Shown here piece by piece: positions 26,475-36,702 of a stretch of DNA of 63,017 nt (within the stretch, counting starts at the first letter, position 1; each line of letters opens with the position of its first letter). Under the pieces are notes generated by a model. The model searched no databases, was not told the DNA's origin, and was given only the letters and a program-made list of their open reading frames with translations. This stretch comes from an uncultured Muribaculaceae bacterium. Lineage in GTDB: Bacteria > Bacteroidota > Bacteroidia > Bacteroidales > Muribaculaceae. The stretch spans positions 1 to 63,017 of the forward strand of contig CAMWJS010000011.1 of NCBI GenBank assembly GCA_947174635.1. Reading direction: 5' to 3'. Made by a program: the position numbers and the translations under genes.

Positions 26475-27605
26475 ATGACTCCGCTACGTAGAAATATGGA
26501 CTTTATGGAGCGCCGCTACAGGCTGGCGTTCTCGATGTTGCGTGGAGTCAATCCGGTGACCGGGGCCGCCATATTGCAGCGTTTGCATAGCGAGGCCGAT
26601 TTCTTCACGGCGCCTGCTGTGCAGCTGCAGACCGTGATGGGGACAAAGTCGCCGTTGTTTGAACGGGAATACCGCGACAAACTTCTTGCCGATGCCGAAG
26701 CGGAGTCGGTGTACAATGACGCGCATAATATACGGGAACTTTATTTCACCGACGATGACTATCCGCAACTGCTCCAGCAGTGCAGCGACGCGCCTCTGAT
26801 GCTCTATGGGCTCGGCGACTGCGATTTCAACAATAGTCACCTTGTCAGTATTGTAGGCACGCGCCATGCTACGCCGTATGGCGTAGGCTTTGTAAATACG
26901 CTTGTCGCTGACCTTGCGGCTAAAGTAGGGAATGTGATAATAGTGAGCGGGCTGGCGTATGGTATAGACATAGCGGCCCACAGGGCGGCCATGTCGAACG
27001 GATTGCCTACAATCGGAGTCGTCGCGCACGGTCTGAGCACTATTTATCCGTCGAGTCACAGGAACGATGCGGCTGCAATGATAAAATCGGGAGGAATGCT
27101 GTTTTCAGAGTATGTGCATGACGCAGCTATCCATAAAGGAAATTTCCTTGCACGCAACCGCATTGTCGCCGGTATCGCCGAGTGTGTGATAGTGGTGGAG
27201 TCGGCATCGAAAGGGGGAGCATTGACCACGGCGCGCATTGCAGCGGAATATTCACGCGATGTTTTTGCTTTGCCCGGACGGACATCGGATCTATATAGCC
27301 GTGGATGCAATTCGCTGATTGCCCGCAATGTGGCACATCTTGTTACAGATGCAGGTGATGTCATAGACGCCATGGGGTGGGAGAGCAAGGCTGCCGACGA
27401 CGGCATTCAGAAAAGCCTGTTTCCCGATTTAAGCGCCGACGAATCCCGGATAGTGGATTATCTCAGAGAAAAAGGAGATGCGCGGTTGAACAATATTTCG
27501 ATAGATACCGGCATCGTGATGTCCCGCCTTATGCCGATGATGGTCAACCTTGAATTCAAAGGCGTAGTTATTACTTTCCCCGGCGGTTCGTACAGACTTG
27601 CATAA
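26475..27605 (+). CDS. dprA: DNA-processing protein DprA
   Basis: DprA binds incoming single-stranded DNA during natural transformation and loads RecA. The 376-residue protein has an N-terminal helical domain (about 1-75), the extended Rossmann fold with SIVGTRHATPYG, IVSGLAYGIDIAAHRAAM, GVVAHGLSTIYPSSH, LARNRIVAG and SKGGALTTARIAAE, and a C-terminal winged-helix domain (about 315-376). Met at 26508 (MDFMERRY) is an alternative start. It follows the thioesterase gene and has a 93-bp gap to the phosphorylase gene. Confidence 0.95.
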   Translation: MTPLRRNMDFMERRYRLAFSMLRGVNPVTGAAILQRLHSEADFFTAPAVQLQTVMGTKSPLFEREYRDKLLADAEAESVYNDAHNIRELYFTDDDYPQLLQQCSDAPLMLYGLGDCDFNNSHLVSIVGTRHATPYGVGFVNTLVADLAAKVGNVIIVSGLAYGIDIAAHRAAMSNGLPTIGVVAHGLSTIYPSSHRNDAAAMIKSGGMLFSEYVHDAAIHKGNFLARNRIVAGIAECVIVVESASKGGALTTARIAAEYSRDVFALPGRTSDLYSRGCNSLIARNVAHLVTDAGDVIDAMGWESKAADDGIQKSLFPDLSADESRIVDYLREKGDARLNNISIDTGIVMSRLMPMMVNLEFKGVVITFPGGSYRLA

Positions 27606-27698
27606 ATACGGCGTAGGATTATTGTCTCTTATCCGGTTTTACCAGAACAATTCAACATCAGAAAATGTTATCATAATAATTTTTAAATCTATACCGAT

Positions 27699-28574
27699 AT
27701 GACTAAAAAGATTATTCCACCATCAGAACTTATAATCAATCCCGACGGGACAGTGTTTCACATCCATTTGTTGCCTGAGCAGCTTACCGACCGTATAATA
27801 CTTGTCGGTGACCCGGGACGAGTGGAAATGGTTGCGTCGTTTTTCGATACGCGCACGTTTGAAGTGCAGTCGCGGGAATTCCGTACTATCGGTGGCACGT
27901 ATGCCGGCAAACCTATAATGTGTATCAGCCACGGAATCGGACCGGACAATATCGATATCGTCATCAACGAGCTTGACGCGCTTGCAAATATCGATTTCGC
28001 CACACGTGAAGTCAAAGACAACCACCGCCAGCTGACAATGGTGAGAATCGGCACATCGGGAGCATTGCAGCCCGAACTGGTTCTCGGCACTCCTGTCATT
28101 GCAGAAAAATCAATCGGGTTTGACGGCGTGCTCAATTACTATGCGGGACGTAACGAGGTGGCCGACCTGGAGTTTGAAAAGGCGTTTTGCGAACATACAG
28201 CCTGGAATGAACTTTGGGCCAAGCCGTATGTGGTTGATGCTGATCCGGAACTTGTGGCGCGCATAGGCAAAGACGATATGGTGAGAGGCAACACAATCTC
28301 GGCTGTAGGGTTTTACGGACCGCAGGGACGTGAGCTTCGTCTGGCTCTCTCAAATCCGACGCTCAACCGCTCTATTGAGGAATTCCGTTTCAACGGCCGT
28401 AAAGTCACGAACTACGAGATGGAGAGCGCGCCCTTGCAGGGACTCGGCAAGCTGATGGGGCACAAGGCTATGACCGTATGTTCGATTATTGCCAACCGCA
28501 TGAACAACGATTCAAATCCAAATTACAAGAACGGTATCCGCGACCTCATCGCCACCGTGCTTGACCGCATCTGA
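27699..28574 (+). CDS. Nucleoside phosphorylase (uridine phosphorylase type)
   Basis: This 291-residue enzyme cleaves a nucleoside with phosphate to the free base and ribose-1-phosphate (pyrimidine salvage). It shows the PNP/UDP family phosphate-binding start DRIILVGDPGRVEMVASFF, then MCISHGIGPDNIDIV, VRIGTSGALQPEL and the ribose/base region NYEMESAPLQGLGKLMGHKA with the conserved E-M-E. This pattern is that of the Bacteroidetes proteins called uridine phosphorylase; inosine use is not excluded. A strong terminator follows. Confidence 0.9.
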   Translation: MTKKIIPPSELIINPDGTVFHIHLLPEQLTDRIILVGDPGRVEMVASFFDTRTFEVQSREFRTIGGTYAGKPIMCISHGIGPDNIDIVINELDALANIDFATREVKDNHRQLTMVRIGTSGALQPELVLGTPVIAEKSIGFDGVLNYYAGRNEVADLEFEKAFCEHTAWNELWAKPYVVDADPELVARIGKDDMVRGNTISAVGFYGPQGRELRLALSNPTLNRSIEEFRFNGRKVTNYEMESAPLQGLGKLMGHKAMTVCSIIANRMNNDSNPNYKNGIRDLIATVLDRI

Positions 28575-28625
28575 CAGTAATAAGGCACGGTTAAAAACCG
28601 AGTCTGCTACGCATCGGCATTTTCA

Positions 28626-28675
28626 AGCAAAAAACAGTCGCCGCAGTTTTTTAGCGCGGCGACTGTTTTTTTGCT
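28626..28675. terminator. Bidirectional terminator
   Basis: CAGTCGCCGC (28635-28644) pairs with GCGGCGACTG (28656-28665), flanked by an A-run and a T-run so that it works in both directions between the phosphorylase gene and the end of the leu operon. Confidence 0.85.
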
Positions 28676-28677
28676 TT

Positions 28678-29277
28678 TCATAATTTATATGAGCAACCGA
28701 TGAATACCGTATGGGTGATATAGTTGTCATCATCGGGTAGCCCATGCATATTGGTCGGGTAGCCGGAATAGAGCGAGAAATCGGATATGCCGTAGCCGAG
28801 AGTGAATATCAGATGGTCGAGCTGGAGATTTATGCCCGATTTCAGATCCCAGCAACAGTAGCGCTCATTGCGGCTTCCGCTTGCACCGGGCGACAGGACT
28901 ATTCCCGGCTCGGCGAAAAGATAGAATCCGGCTTTCTGACTTTTCCAGTTTATTATTCTGGGAGACCGGGCTGCTATCGCAGCATTGAATTTAAAACGGG
29001 CCGCGTAGTGATGGCCGGTGTCCCATTCGTCTTCTCCCCAGTCTTCTATCATGTGTATCTCTCCGGCCATGCCAAGGCCTATTTTTGCTCCGATATACGG
29101 TATGGGGAAATACGCGCCTTGAAACTGCCACTCATATCCGTCGTTGTTGAGCCCGGCAATCGCTCCGGTTTCCCAATGGCAATTGCCGTCATCAGTCATG
29201 TTGGACTGTGCTGTTGCGACAGAACAATATAGCAGGGATATGATGCAGACGGTTGCGGAGAGAAGCAATCGGGACAT
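28678..29277 (-). CDS. Hypothetical outer-membrane beta-barrel-like protein
   Basis: This 199-residue exported protein has a signal peptide ([24 protein letters not shown]) followed by alternating aromatic/hydrophobic strands such as YEWQFQGAYFPIPYIGAKIGL, ending in THTVFIGCSYKL; a terminal aromatic or hydrophobic residue is usual for barrels. Its ATG overlaps the leuB stop by one base (TAATG), so it belongs to the leu transcript; the longer frame inside leuB is a shadow. A link to leucine synthesis is not obvious. Confidence 0.65.
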   Translation of the reverse strand: MSRLLLSATVCIISLLYCSVATAQSNMTDDGNCHWETGAIAGLNNDGYEWQFQGAYFPIPYIGAKIGLGMAGEIHMIEDWGEDEWDTGHHYAARFKFNAAIAARSPRIINWKSQKAGFYLFAEPGIVLSPGASGSRNERYCCWDLKSGINLQLDHLIFTLGYGISDFSLYSGYPTNMHGLPDDDNYITHTVFIGCSYKL

Positions 29278-30338
29278 TACAATCCTTTGATGTGGTTGAC
29301 GAGCCATTCGCCGATTTCTTTTGTGCCGTAGGCGGGTTGATTTTCTGTCTGGATTTCGGGGGTGCGGACGTTGGCGGCGAGGGCATCGTCGACGGCTTTG
29401 CGGATGAGGGCGCCTTCCTCCTTTAGATTGAAGTATTCGAACAGCATTGCAACTGAGAGAACCTGAGCCATCGGGTTGGCGATATTGAGGCCTTTGGCTT
29501 GCGGCCATGAGCCGTGGATCGGTTCGAACACCGGAGTATGCTCGCCGGTCGATGCGGAGGGGAGGAGTCCCATCGAACCGGAGATGACGCTGCCCTCGTC
29601 GGTGAGTATGTCGCCGAAGGTGTTTTCAGTCACCATTACATCGAAAAATGCAGGCTCGGTAATCATCTTCATCGCCGCGTTGTCTACGAACATATAGTCG
29701 GTCGTGACATCGGGATATTGCGGTTCCATCTCTTTTGCGATCTTGCGCCAGAGGCGGCTTGAGGCCAAAACGTTGGCTTTGTCAACCACGGTGAGGTGGT
29801 TGCGACGGCGGCGCGCATATTCGAATGCCACACGGAGTATGCGCTCTATTTCCTCGCGGGTGTAGGCGTTGGTGTCGTAGGCGCGGTCGTCGTCCTGATA
29901 TTTCTCGCCGAAGTACATGCCGCCGGTAAGCTCGCGGATGCAGATGAAATCGGCATCCTTGATAATCTCTGCTTTGAGCGGGGATTTGTGGATAAGAGCG
30001 GGGAATATCTGTACGGGACGGATATTGGCAAAAAGGCCAAGACGTTTGCGCATGGCGAGGAGCCCCTGCTCGGGACGAACTTTCGCTGTCGGGTCGTTGT
30101 CATATTTCGGGTCGCCGATTGCAGAGAAGAGCACGGCGTCGGCGTCCATGCATGCTTTGAATGTTGATTCGGGGAAGGGGTCGCCGTATTCGTCGATAGC
30201 CGCTGCTCCTACGGGAGCATAGGTATAGTTTACGGTGTGTCCCATTTTATCGCATACGGCGGTCATCACGTCGACACCTACTTTCGAGATTTCAGGCCCG
30301 ATGCCGTCGCCGGGCAATACTGCTATTTTAAAATCCAT
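29277..30338 (-). CDS. leuB: 3-isopropylmalate dehydrogenase
   Basis: LeuB oxidatively decarboxylates 3-isopropylmalate to 2-ketoisocaproate using NAD, the third step of leucine synthesis. The 353-residue protein has [19 protein letters not shown] at the start, the ELTGGMYFG active-site segment, the metal-binding region [11 protein letters not shown] and [19 protein letters not shown], and [15 protein letters not shown] near the end. It is the fourth gene of leuACDB, 13 bp after leuD. Confidence 0.97.
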   Translation of the reverse strand: MDFKIAVLPGDGIGPEISKVGVDVMTAVCDKMGHTVNYTYAPVGAAAIDEYGDPFPESTFKACMDADAVLFSAIGDPKYDNDPTAKVRPEQGLLAMRKRLGLFANIRPVQIFPALIHKSPLKAEIIKDADFICIRELTGGMYFGEKYQDDDRAYDTNAYTREEIERILRVAFEYARRRRNHLTVVDKANVLASSRLWRKIAKEMEPQYPDVTTDYMFVDNAAMKMITEPAFFDVMVTENTFGDILTDEGSVISGSMGLLPSASTGEHTPVFEPIHGSWPQAKGLNIANPMAQVLSVAMLFEYFNLKEEGALIRKAVDDALAANVRTPEIQTENQPAYGTKEIGEWLVNHIKGL

Positions 30339-30351
30339 ATCGGGTAGTCAG

Positions 30352-30936
30352 TTATTTGTTTTCGTATTCTAAAATTTTATCACGGTTGCTGAGCAGGTAG
30401 TCGATGTCGTCGAGTCCGTTGAGCAGGCAGTGTTTTTTATAGGGATTGATGTCGAAATGCTCGGAAACACCGGTCGCGAGATTTGTGATAGTCTGGGATG
30501 GCAGGTCGACAGATACCTGTGCCTTGGGGTTTGCTTCGATGGTTTCGAACAACGACGCGAGGAATGGCTCGCTTATTACAACCGGTAATACGAAGTTGTT
30601 AAGCTCGTTGTTTTTGTGAATGTCGGCAAAGAATGTCGATACGACTACGCGAAATCCATAATCGGCGATAGCCCATGCCGCGTGCTCGCGTGAAGAGCCG
30701 CACCCGAAGTTTTTGCCGGCGACCAATATCTGTCCGCTGTAACGCGGATTGTTTAACGGGAATGATGCGATGGGGTTGCCTTTGTCGTCAAACCTCCAGT
30801 CGCGGAAAAGATTTTCGCCGAAACCCTCGCGGGAAGTCGCTTTGAGGAAGCGTGCCGGAATAATCTGGTCGGTATCGATATTTTCGATAGGCAACGGCAC
30901 GCATGACGATGTAACGTTGTTGAATTTCTGTTTCAT
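30352..30936 (-). CDS. leuD: 3-isopropylmalate dehydratase small subunit
   Basis: LeuD with LeuC isomerises 2- to 3-isopropylmalate. The 194-residue subunit has [15 protein letters not shown] and the family signature [21 protein letters not shown] 30936 overlaps the leuC stop by one base (TGATG), indicating coupled translation and equal subunit amounts. The longer frame to 31119 lies inside leuC and is not used. Confidence 0.97.
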   Translation of the reverse strand: MKQKFNNVTSSCVPLPIENIDTDQIIPARFLKATSREGFGENLFRDWRFDDKGNPIASFPLNNPRYSGQILVAGKNFGCGSSREHAAWAIADYGFRVVVSTFFADIHKNNELNNFVLPVVISEPFLASLFETIEANPKAQVSVDLPSQTITNLATGVSEHFDINPYKKHCLLNGLDDIDYLLSNRDKILEYENK

Positions 30937-32333
30937 CAGATGAGATTTAACGGATTGGTAATTACTCCGGTAACGGCTGCAGCGGCAGCTGTGAGCGGGC
31001 TTGCGAGAACTGTGCGTGCTCCCGGACCCTGACGGCCTTCGAAGTTGCGGTTGGAGGTGGAGACCGCGAGGCATCCGGCGGGAACCTTGTCGTCGTTCAT
31101 GGCAAGGCATGCCGAGCATCCGGGCTGACGGATTTCAAATCCGGCTTCCTCTATTATTTTGTCAAGGCCTTCTTCCTTGACCTGATTGAGCACTTCCCAA
31201 GAGCCGGGTACGAGCCATGCGGTGACTTCGGGATGCTTTTTGCGCCCTTTCACGATTGATGCGAACTGGCGGAAGTCATCAAGACGACCGTTGGTGCAAC
31301 TTCCGAGAAATACGTAGTCGACTTTCGTGCCTTCAATTGAATTGCCCGACTTGAAGCCCATGTAGGCGAGAGATTTTTCGAATGATGCTTTTTCCTGCTC
31401 GTCGGCTTCTGAAGGACAATCAGGGACCGGTTCGTCTACCGCAATACCCATGCCGGGGTTGGTGCCGTAGGTGACGCGCGGACGGATGTCGGCGGCGTCA
31501 AACCGTATCTCCTTGTCAAATACGGCATCGTCGCCCGATGGGAGCGTACGCCAATATGCCACGGCTTTTTCCCATTCTTCTCCTTTTGGGGAGTAGGGAC
31601 GTCGTTTGCAGTATTCAAATGTCACCTCGTCCGGAGCAATCAGACCGCCGCGGGCGCCCATCTCGATTGACATGTTGCACAGTGTCATGCGTCCTTCCAT
31701 TGACAGCGCGCGGATGGCTTCTCCGGCATATTCGACGAAATATCCGGTGGCGCCGCCTGTAGTCATTTTGGCAATGATGTAGAGGGCGATGTCTTTTGCG
31801 GTGACACCGGGCGACAGTGTACCGTCGACGGTGATGCGCATCGTCTTGGGTTTGGCCTGAAGGATACATTGTGAGGCGAGTACCATCTCGACCTCAGAGG
31901 TTCCGATACCGAAAGCTACCGCGCCGAACGCGCCGTGGGTTGATGTATGGCTGTCGCCGCACACTATGGTGTATCCGGGAAGCGTAAGGCCGTTCTCCGG
32001 GCCGATAACGTGGATTATGCCGTTGCGTGGATGGCCGAGAGGGAACAGGGTCAGTCCGAATTCGCCGGCATTCTTTGTCAGTTGCTCGACCTGCTGCCGT
32101 GATACCATATCGGCAATCGGCTTGTCCTGGTTGACGGTCGGTATGTTGTGGTCGGGGGAGCAATATGTACGCTCGGGGCGGAATACTTTAAGTCCGCGCC
32201 GGCGCAATCCGTCAAATGCCTGCGGGCTTGTGACCTCGTGGCAGTAGTGGCGGTCGATATAAAGTTGGGTAGGGCCGTCGTCGACTTTTGCAACGACGTG
32301 GCTGTCCCAAATTTTATCAAATAATGTATTCAT
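30936..32333 (-). CDS. leuC: 3-isopropylmalate dehydratase large subunit
   Basis: This 465-residue aconitase-family subunit carries the [4Fe-4S] cluster: cluster cysteines are in [13 protein letters not shown] and [12 protein letters not shown]. Further family motifs are [20 protein letters not shown] and [11 protein letters not shown]. It lies between leuA (87-bp gap) and leuD. Confidence 0.97.
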   Translation of the reverse strand: MNTLFDKIWDSHVVAKVDDGPTQLYIDRHYCHEVTSPQAFDGLRRRGLKVFRPERTYCSPDHNIPTVNQDKPIADMVSRQQVEQLTKNAGEFGLTLFPLGHPRNGIIHVIGPENGLTLPGYTIVCGDSHTSTHGAFGAVAFGIGTSEVEMVLASQCILQAKPKTMRITVDGTLSPGVTAKDIALYIIAKMTTGGATGYFVEYAGEAIRALSMEGRMTLCNMSIEMGARGGLIAPDEVTFEYCKRRPYSPKGEEWEKAVAYWRTLPSGDDAVFDKEIRFDAADIRPRVTYGTNPGMGIAVDEPVPDCPSEADEQEKASFEKSLAYMGFKSGNSIEGTKVDYVFLGSCTNGRLDDFRQFASIVKGRKKHPEVTAWLVPGSWEVLNQVKEEGLDKIIEEAGFEIRQPGCSACLAMNDDKVPAGCLAVSTSNRNFEGRQGPGARTVLASPLTAAAAAVTGVITNPLNLI

Positions 32334-32420
32334 TGTATGGGTTGATTATACGCTATGTTTGAAAACCGGTCGGCACGGTGTAATGTGGAATATTTCCACA
32401 TGAGCCTTATCCCGGCATTA

Positions 32421-33914
32421 TTATCGCACGAATTTGTTGATGGCATCGATGAATGCTTCGGCCGATGCGCTGACGATGTCGGTATTGGCCGAGAAGCCGT
32501 AATAGTGGTTTCCTTCGTATTCGACTGTCATGTGCACTTTGCCGACATCGTTGCTGCCTTTGTTGATTGCCTGAATAAGGAACTCCTTTACAAGCATCTG
32601 GCGGCTGATAATGCGCTTAATTGCAGAGATAGCAGCATCTACAGGGCCGTTGCCCGAAGCGCATGCCTCGAATTTCTCGCCTGCGATGTCAAGACCGATG
32701 CTTGCAACAGACTTGATGCCTACGCCTGAGGTGACCTGCAGGAAATCAAGTTTGATGCGGTGTCCTTTCTTGTGTTGTCCGGCGAGCATGAGCACATCGT
32801 CGTCGTTGATTTCTTTCTTTTTATCGGCAAGGCGGAGGAATGCTTCGTAAGCTTTGTCGAGAGCCTCTTTGTCAAGCTCGATGCCGAGCACGTGAAGTCT
32901 GTGCTTGAGAGCGGCACGGCCTGAGCGGGCTGTAAGCACGATGGAATTTTCGTCTACGCCCACCACTTTGGGGTCGATGATTTCGTAGCTTTCGCGGTTT
33001 TTGAGCACACCGTCCTGATGGATGCCAGAGGAATGGGCGAATGCGTTGCGTCCGACAATTGCCTTGTTGGGCTGCACCGGCATATTCATCAGCGATGAGA
33101 CCATGCGCGATGTGTTGTAGATTTTTGTGGTGTTGAGATTGGTGGTGATGCCGAGTTCCTTGTGGGAGTAGCATATCATCGCAATCTCTTCGAGCGATGT
33201 GTTGCCGGCGCGTTCGCCGATGCCGTTGATTGTGACTTCGGCCTGACGCGCACCGTTTATTACGCCAGATATGGTGTTGGCGGTGGCCATGCCGAGGTCA
33301 TTGTGGCAATGTGTGGCAATGGTGACTTTGTCAATGCCGTCGACGTGATCGATGAGATATTTGATTTTTTCTCCGAATTCAGAGGGGAGGCAGTATCCTG
33401 TCGTATCGGGGATGTTGATTACCGTAGCCCCCGCTTTGATGACGGCTTCCACTACGCGTGCGAGGTATTCGTTGTCGGTGCGGCCTGCATCTTCGGCGTA
33501 AAACTGTACGTCCTCGACAAAACGCTTTGCGTAGGCGACGGCTTTTACGGCACGTTCGATGATTTCTTCGCGGGTGGAGTTGAATTTATATTTGATATGG
33601 GGGTCGGATGTGCCGATGCCGGTGTGTATGCGTTTGTGTTTTGCATATTTTAGAGCTTCGGCAGCAACCTCTATATCTTTTTCTACTGCGCGCGTCAAGG
33701 CACATATTGTGGGCCAGGTGACGGCTTTGGAGATTTCTACTACAGAATTGAAATCCCCGGGGCTTGAGACCGGAAATCCCGCTTCGATGACATCGACGCC
33801 GAGCTCTTCAAGAGCTTTTGCCACTTCAATCTTTTCTACCGTGTTAAGCTGACAGCCCGGGACTTGTTCGCCGTCGCGGAGCGTGGTGTCGAAAATGTAA
33901 AGACGATTGCTCAT
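32421..33914 (-). CDS. leuA: 2-isopropylmalate synthase
   Basis: LeuA condenses acetyl-CoA with 2-ketoisovalerate, the first step of leucine synthesis. The 497-residue protein has the DRE-TIM catalytic barrel (about 1-280) with [18 protein letters not shown], the metal-binding [13 protein letters not shown] and the [11 protein letters not shown] linker, plus a C-terminal LeuA allosteric domain (about 380-497) that normally binds leucine. The presence of that domain favours LeuA over the related citramalate synthases without it. It is the first gene of the operon and has a consensus promoter. Confidence 0.96.
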   Translation of the reverse strand: MSNRLYIFDTTLRDGEQVPGCQLNTVEKIEVAKALEELGVDVIEAGFPVSSPGDFNSVVEISKAVTWPTICALTRAVEKDIEVAAEALKYAKHKRIHTGIGTSDPHIKYKFNSTREEIIERAVKAVAYAKRFVEDVQFYAEDAGRTDNEYLARVVEAVIKAGATVINIPDTTGYCLPSEFGEKIKYLIDHVDGIDKVTIATHCHNDLGMATANTISGVINGARQAEVTINGIGERAGNTSLEEIAMICYSHKELGITTNLNTTKIYNTSRMVSSLMNMPVQPNKAIVGRNAFAHSSGIHQDGVLKNRESYEIIDPKVVGVDENSIVLTARSGRAALKHRLHVLGIELDKEALDKAYEAFLRLADKKKEINDDDVLMLAGQHKKGHRIKLDFLQVTSGVGIKSVASIGLDIAGEKFEACASGNGPVDAAISAIKRIISRQMLVKEFLIQAINKGSNDVGKVHMTVEYEGNHYYGFSANTDIVSASAEAFIDAINKFVR

Positions 33915-33977
33915 ATATCAATATTTGATTTGTCGTTTGGAAACCTGTTTACAATCTATAATATTGTAAAATTTTCA

Positions 33978-34009
33978 CAAAGATAGTGTCAAATATTTAC
34001 ATATTCAAA
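33978..34009 (-). promoter_or_regulatory. Promoter of leuACDB operon
   Basis: On the minus strand TTTG (34009-34006), a 20-nt spacer and TATCTTTG (33985-33978) match the consensus, giving a leader of roughly 55-60 nt before leuA. I see no convincing leader peptide with leucine codons or a T-box in it. Confidence 0.65.
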
Positions 34010-34149
34010 CATTTTTATAGAAATTCGCAACAATATGCAATAATAAGCCATTGCTACGTCTATTTTGCTAATTTTTTTGTAATTTAGCATCTAATATTAT
34101 GTGTTATTTAGTGGAAATTTTTTTTGTAAAACAGAATTATTTATATTTG

Positions 34150-35175
34150 ATGAAAAGATTTGGTTCGGTAGTTATTTGCTTCTTGTGTGCAATAATTGCA
34201 TCTTCGGCTGATTTGGATAAAGAATTCAAAAAGCTAATAGAAAAATATGATGTATCAGATTCAGCTAAAGTTGTTCCAAAGGGCAATCCTGTGAGATTTT
34301 GGCAGGCAACATTATATTATAATGAATCGCTTATAAAATTTATGCGTGATATAAAGAAAAAACGTGGCGCGGAGAAGGAAGCATTAAATAAGCTGTCCGA
34401 ATTTCCCCGTTTTTATTCTCAGTATAATGAATCAATTATAGAGAGTATGCAAGGTTTCTGTGATACCATGCTTATAGATATGGGAATATCTTCACTACCG
34501 TTGAAATGTTCGTTGCATATAATATATTCTGATGAAGTAAATTCGTTTAATGCTCTTACTGAAGATTCGTTTGTTATATGTCTGACATCAGCTCTCTTGC
34601 AAAGAAAAGGTGTAACTCGTGAGATTATAATGGGTATTGTAGCGAATGAGTTTTCGCACGGTGCATTACAACATCGTCTTCGCGGACTTTATGCCGGTGC
34701 TAAAAAGAGACGTAAAAATGAGCTTTCTGCAAGTATTGTATCCGGGTTAAATGCCTTCGCTTCAGGTCTTGAATCTGGAATGACGGGAAATTCGTATGAT
34801 CGCACATATAACTATTTATTAAATAGGGATTTACAAAATAAGGCTAAAGCTTCTACAGAAAAATATATTTTCGATTATACTAAAGAGCAGGAATATGAGG
34901 CGGATCTGATTGCATACCGTTTCCTTGAATACATGTTTGAAAATGGAGAAGATTACATCAATGCTTTGAGAATCATGGGTTCGGTTTATAATCACCTTCC
35001 AAATGGATATAAAACTTATGATGAAGATGAAATAATATCCACATCAACACGAATAAATTTTTTAAAATTTGTACAGCAGAACCCAGAATTGGGTAATAAG
35101 GTAAATGCAGCTGTTCGACGTTCGAGAGCGAAGAAAAGTATGCGAAATGAATTATACAAAATTTCTAATTTTTGA
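34150..35175 (+). CDS. M48-like exported protein with altered zinc motif (NExxH)
   Basis: This 341-residue protein has a signal peptide (MKRFGSVVICFLCAIIASSA) and an M48-peptidase-like core. The expected HExxH reads IVANEFSHGALQH (Asn166, Glu167, His170): the first zinc ligand is Asn. The downstream third-ligand block YTKEQEYEADLIAYRFLEYM (Glu250, Asp252) is intact. It may be a weak or inactive metallopeptidase, or may bind metal differently. The gene is clearly AT-rich against the leu operon. ATG 34150 is chosen over 34099 because only it starts a signal peptide. The next gene follows after 7 bp. Confidence 0.75.
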   Translation: MKRFGSVVICFLCAIIASSADLDKEFKKLIEKYDVSDSAKVVPKGNPVRFWQATLYYNESLIKFMRDIKKKRGAEKEALNKLSEFPRFYSQYNESIIESMQGFCDTMLIDMGISSLPLKCSLHIIYSDEVNSFNALTEDSFVICLTSALLQRKGVTREIIMGIVANEFSHGALQHRLRGLYAGAKKRRKNELSASIVSGLNAFASGLESGMTGNSYDRTYNYLLNRDLQNKAKASTEKYIFDYTKEQEYEADLIAYRFLEYMFENGEDYINALRIMGSVYNHLPNGYKTYDEDEIISTSTRINFLKFVQQNPELGNKVNAAVRRSRAKKSMRNELYKISNF

Positions 35176-35182
35176 ATAAGTA

Positions 35183-36022
35183 ATGGTTATAAAAAAGCAG
35201 CCTGTCATTTCGTGGCTATTGACAGATAGGATTGAAGAGTTTATCGGTAAATTAAAAATTGCCGAATCCGATAACCCTATGAATAATATGTATTTGTTTC
35301 GTTGCTATACTAAATTAACCAAAATACGTGCGGCGAAACCGGAATGGGGCATCCCGGAATTGGTTATGCCTTCTTTTGAAAGAGCAATGGAGAAAGGAGA
35401 AGCTGCATTCCAAAAAATATGGGCTCAACTTTTTTATGATTTCTCACAGCAATCAGAGTGTGGTATAATTGTGTCTAAGCTTTGGAATGGTACTATTATA
35501 TATGGTTTTAGTGATAACAGACTTTTTATATGGTTGTATAATAATCTTTACGGAGAAAGTTATTTAAGATGTTATTGTGAAGCCTATGTAAATAGCTCAG
35601 ATCAGATAGTAGTAGAGGTTCCATATGAATTTGCTACGGATCCAAGCTTATTTTCAAATCCGGATGGGACTGTATGTAATCATCTATCGGCGTATGTCGT
35701 TGATTATGTTTCATTGAAAAAATATGCTCCTGTTGAGAAAATTATTGTAGCGAATAATACTATTGCCAAGATTGAAAGTGTCGATAATAAGTATAATCCA
35801 AAGCAAAGAATAAGAAATGAAAGTGGACAGGAGGTTATTGTAATGGACTCCAAATGGTTTACAAAGATTATAAATGACAATGATATTGTTGTTCGTGGTT
35901 TCTTTAGATTACAGAACAAGAAAAATAAAGCTGGAGAATGGATAAAGGAGTTGATTTATGTTGACTCATTTGTCAGGCATGGTTATCATAGAAATGCTAA
36001 AATAGAGGATGATCTGGAATAG
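35183..36022 (+). CDS. Protein of unknown function
   Basis: This 279-residue soluble protein has no signal peptide and no transmembrane segment. The N-terminal third is helical (SDNPMNNMYLFRCYTKLTKI, FERAMEKGEAAFQKIWAQLF); the middle is rich in aromatic residues and Cys (LYGESYLRCYCEAYVNSS, VEVPYEFATDPSLF); the C-terminal part is beta-rich with KIIVANNTIAKIESVDN. I cannot place it in a family. It is AT-rich and follows the M48-like gene by 7 bp, so the pair is probably one operon and possibly one function. Confidence 0.7.
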   Translation: MVIKKQPVISWLLTDRIEEFIGKLKIAESDNPMNNMYLFRCYTKLTKIRAAKPEWGIPELVMPSFERAMEKGEAAFQKIWAQLFYDFSQQSECGIIVSKLWNGTIIYGFSDNRLFIWLYNNLYGESYLRCYCEAYVNSSDQIVVEVPYEFATDPSLFSNPDGTVCNHLSAYVVDYVSLKKYAPVEKIIVANNTIAKIESVDNKYNPKQRIRNESGQEVIVMDSKWFTKIINDNDIVVRGFFRLQNKKNKAGEWIKELIYVDSFVRHGYHRNAKIEDDLE

Positions 36023-36702
36023 TTGCATAGGTATACTAAATCAATATGTAACGAGCGAGATTGGATACAATGAATTATCGGTGAAACCAATATAAACTTG
36101 CAAGTCTCAGATACAAAGTAAATCGTGGGTGTTGCAGAACTGTATAATACTGGCTAATAAAGTAGGGATATAAGGTCTGTATATGTGATAAGTTGCAGAT
36201 AATCAATGGCTGTTGTTCGGGCGCACAGACCGTGTATTCCTACCGTTGGAGGTTTTGCAACACAATCGAGGATGTCGCTATTCCCGTCCGAAGAGTTAGT
36301 GGAGGGAGCGGCAACGGTATCTCCACTAAAAGTAGCTGAGAGTGTGACTGTGTAGAATGTAGAATAATTTATCAGGTGCATTACACACTCGCCCTCTCCG
36401 GGGGCTCGTACAGTGCGTATTTCTTTTACCCCGCCCTCCGCTAACGCGTCGAACGGGGATAGTGACACCACCGAGCCTTCGGCTCTCCGCGATTTGAACC
36501 GCATTTGAGACGCTCTCGCCTCTGTTATAACTTGCGGTATATAAGAATAATACCACGAGGGCGAGCCGCCATCGCCCCACACCATGCTCGTTAAGTTAAC
36601 AGCGATGAATCGCGTTCCTACAATTGGTTTGTATATTTTGAGTTTTGCAATACTATTTATGGGGTTAATCGGCAATTATTGAGGTGAAGAGGATGCGTTT
36701 TT
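36023..36702. other. 680-bp stretch without a confident gene
   Basis: The first 130 bp are AT-rich. A 173-residue open frame on the minus strand (36154-36675) has no signal, no domain I recognise, and a composition changing sharply along its length. An 84-residue frame overlaps it on the same strand. A small hairpin GAGCCTTCGGCTC lies near 36473. It may be repeat-derived or a decayed gene; I do not call a CDS. Confidence 0.4.

Noticed and set aside
30937-31119. N-terminal extension of LeuD
   Set aside because: The added residues lie within leuC in another frame and are Arg/Ser/Pro-rich; the MKQKFNN start coupled to the leuC stop is the natural one.
36154-36675. 173-residue minus-strand open frame
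   Set aside because: No domain, signal or neighbour supports it; composition is uneven. Kept only as part of an uncharacterised region.
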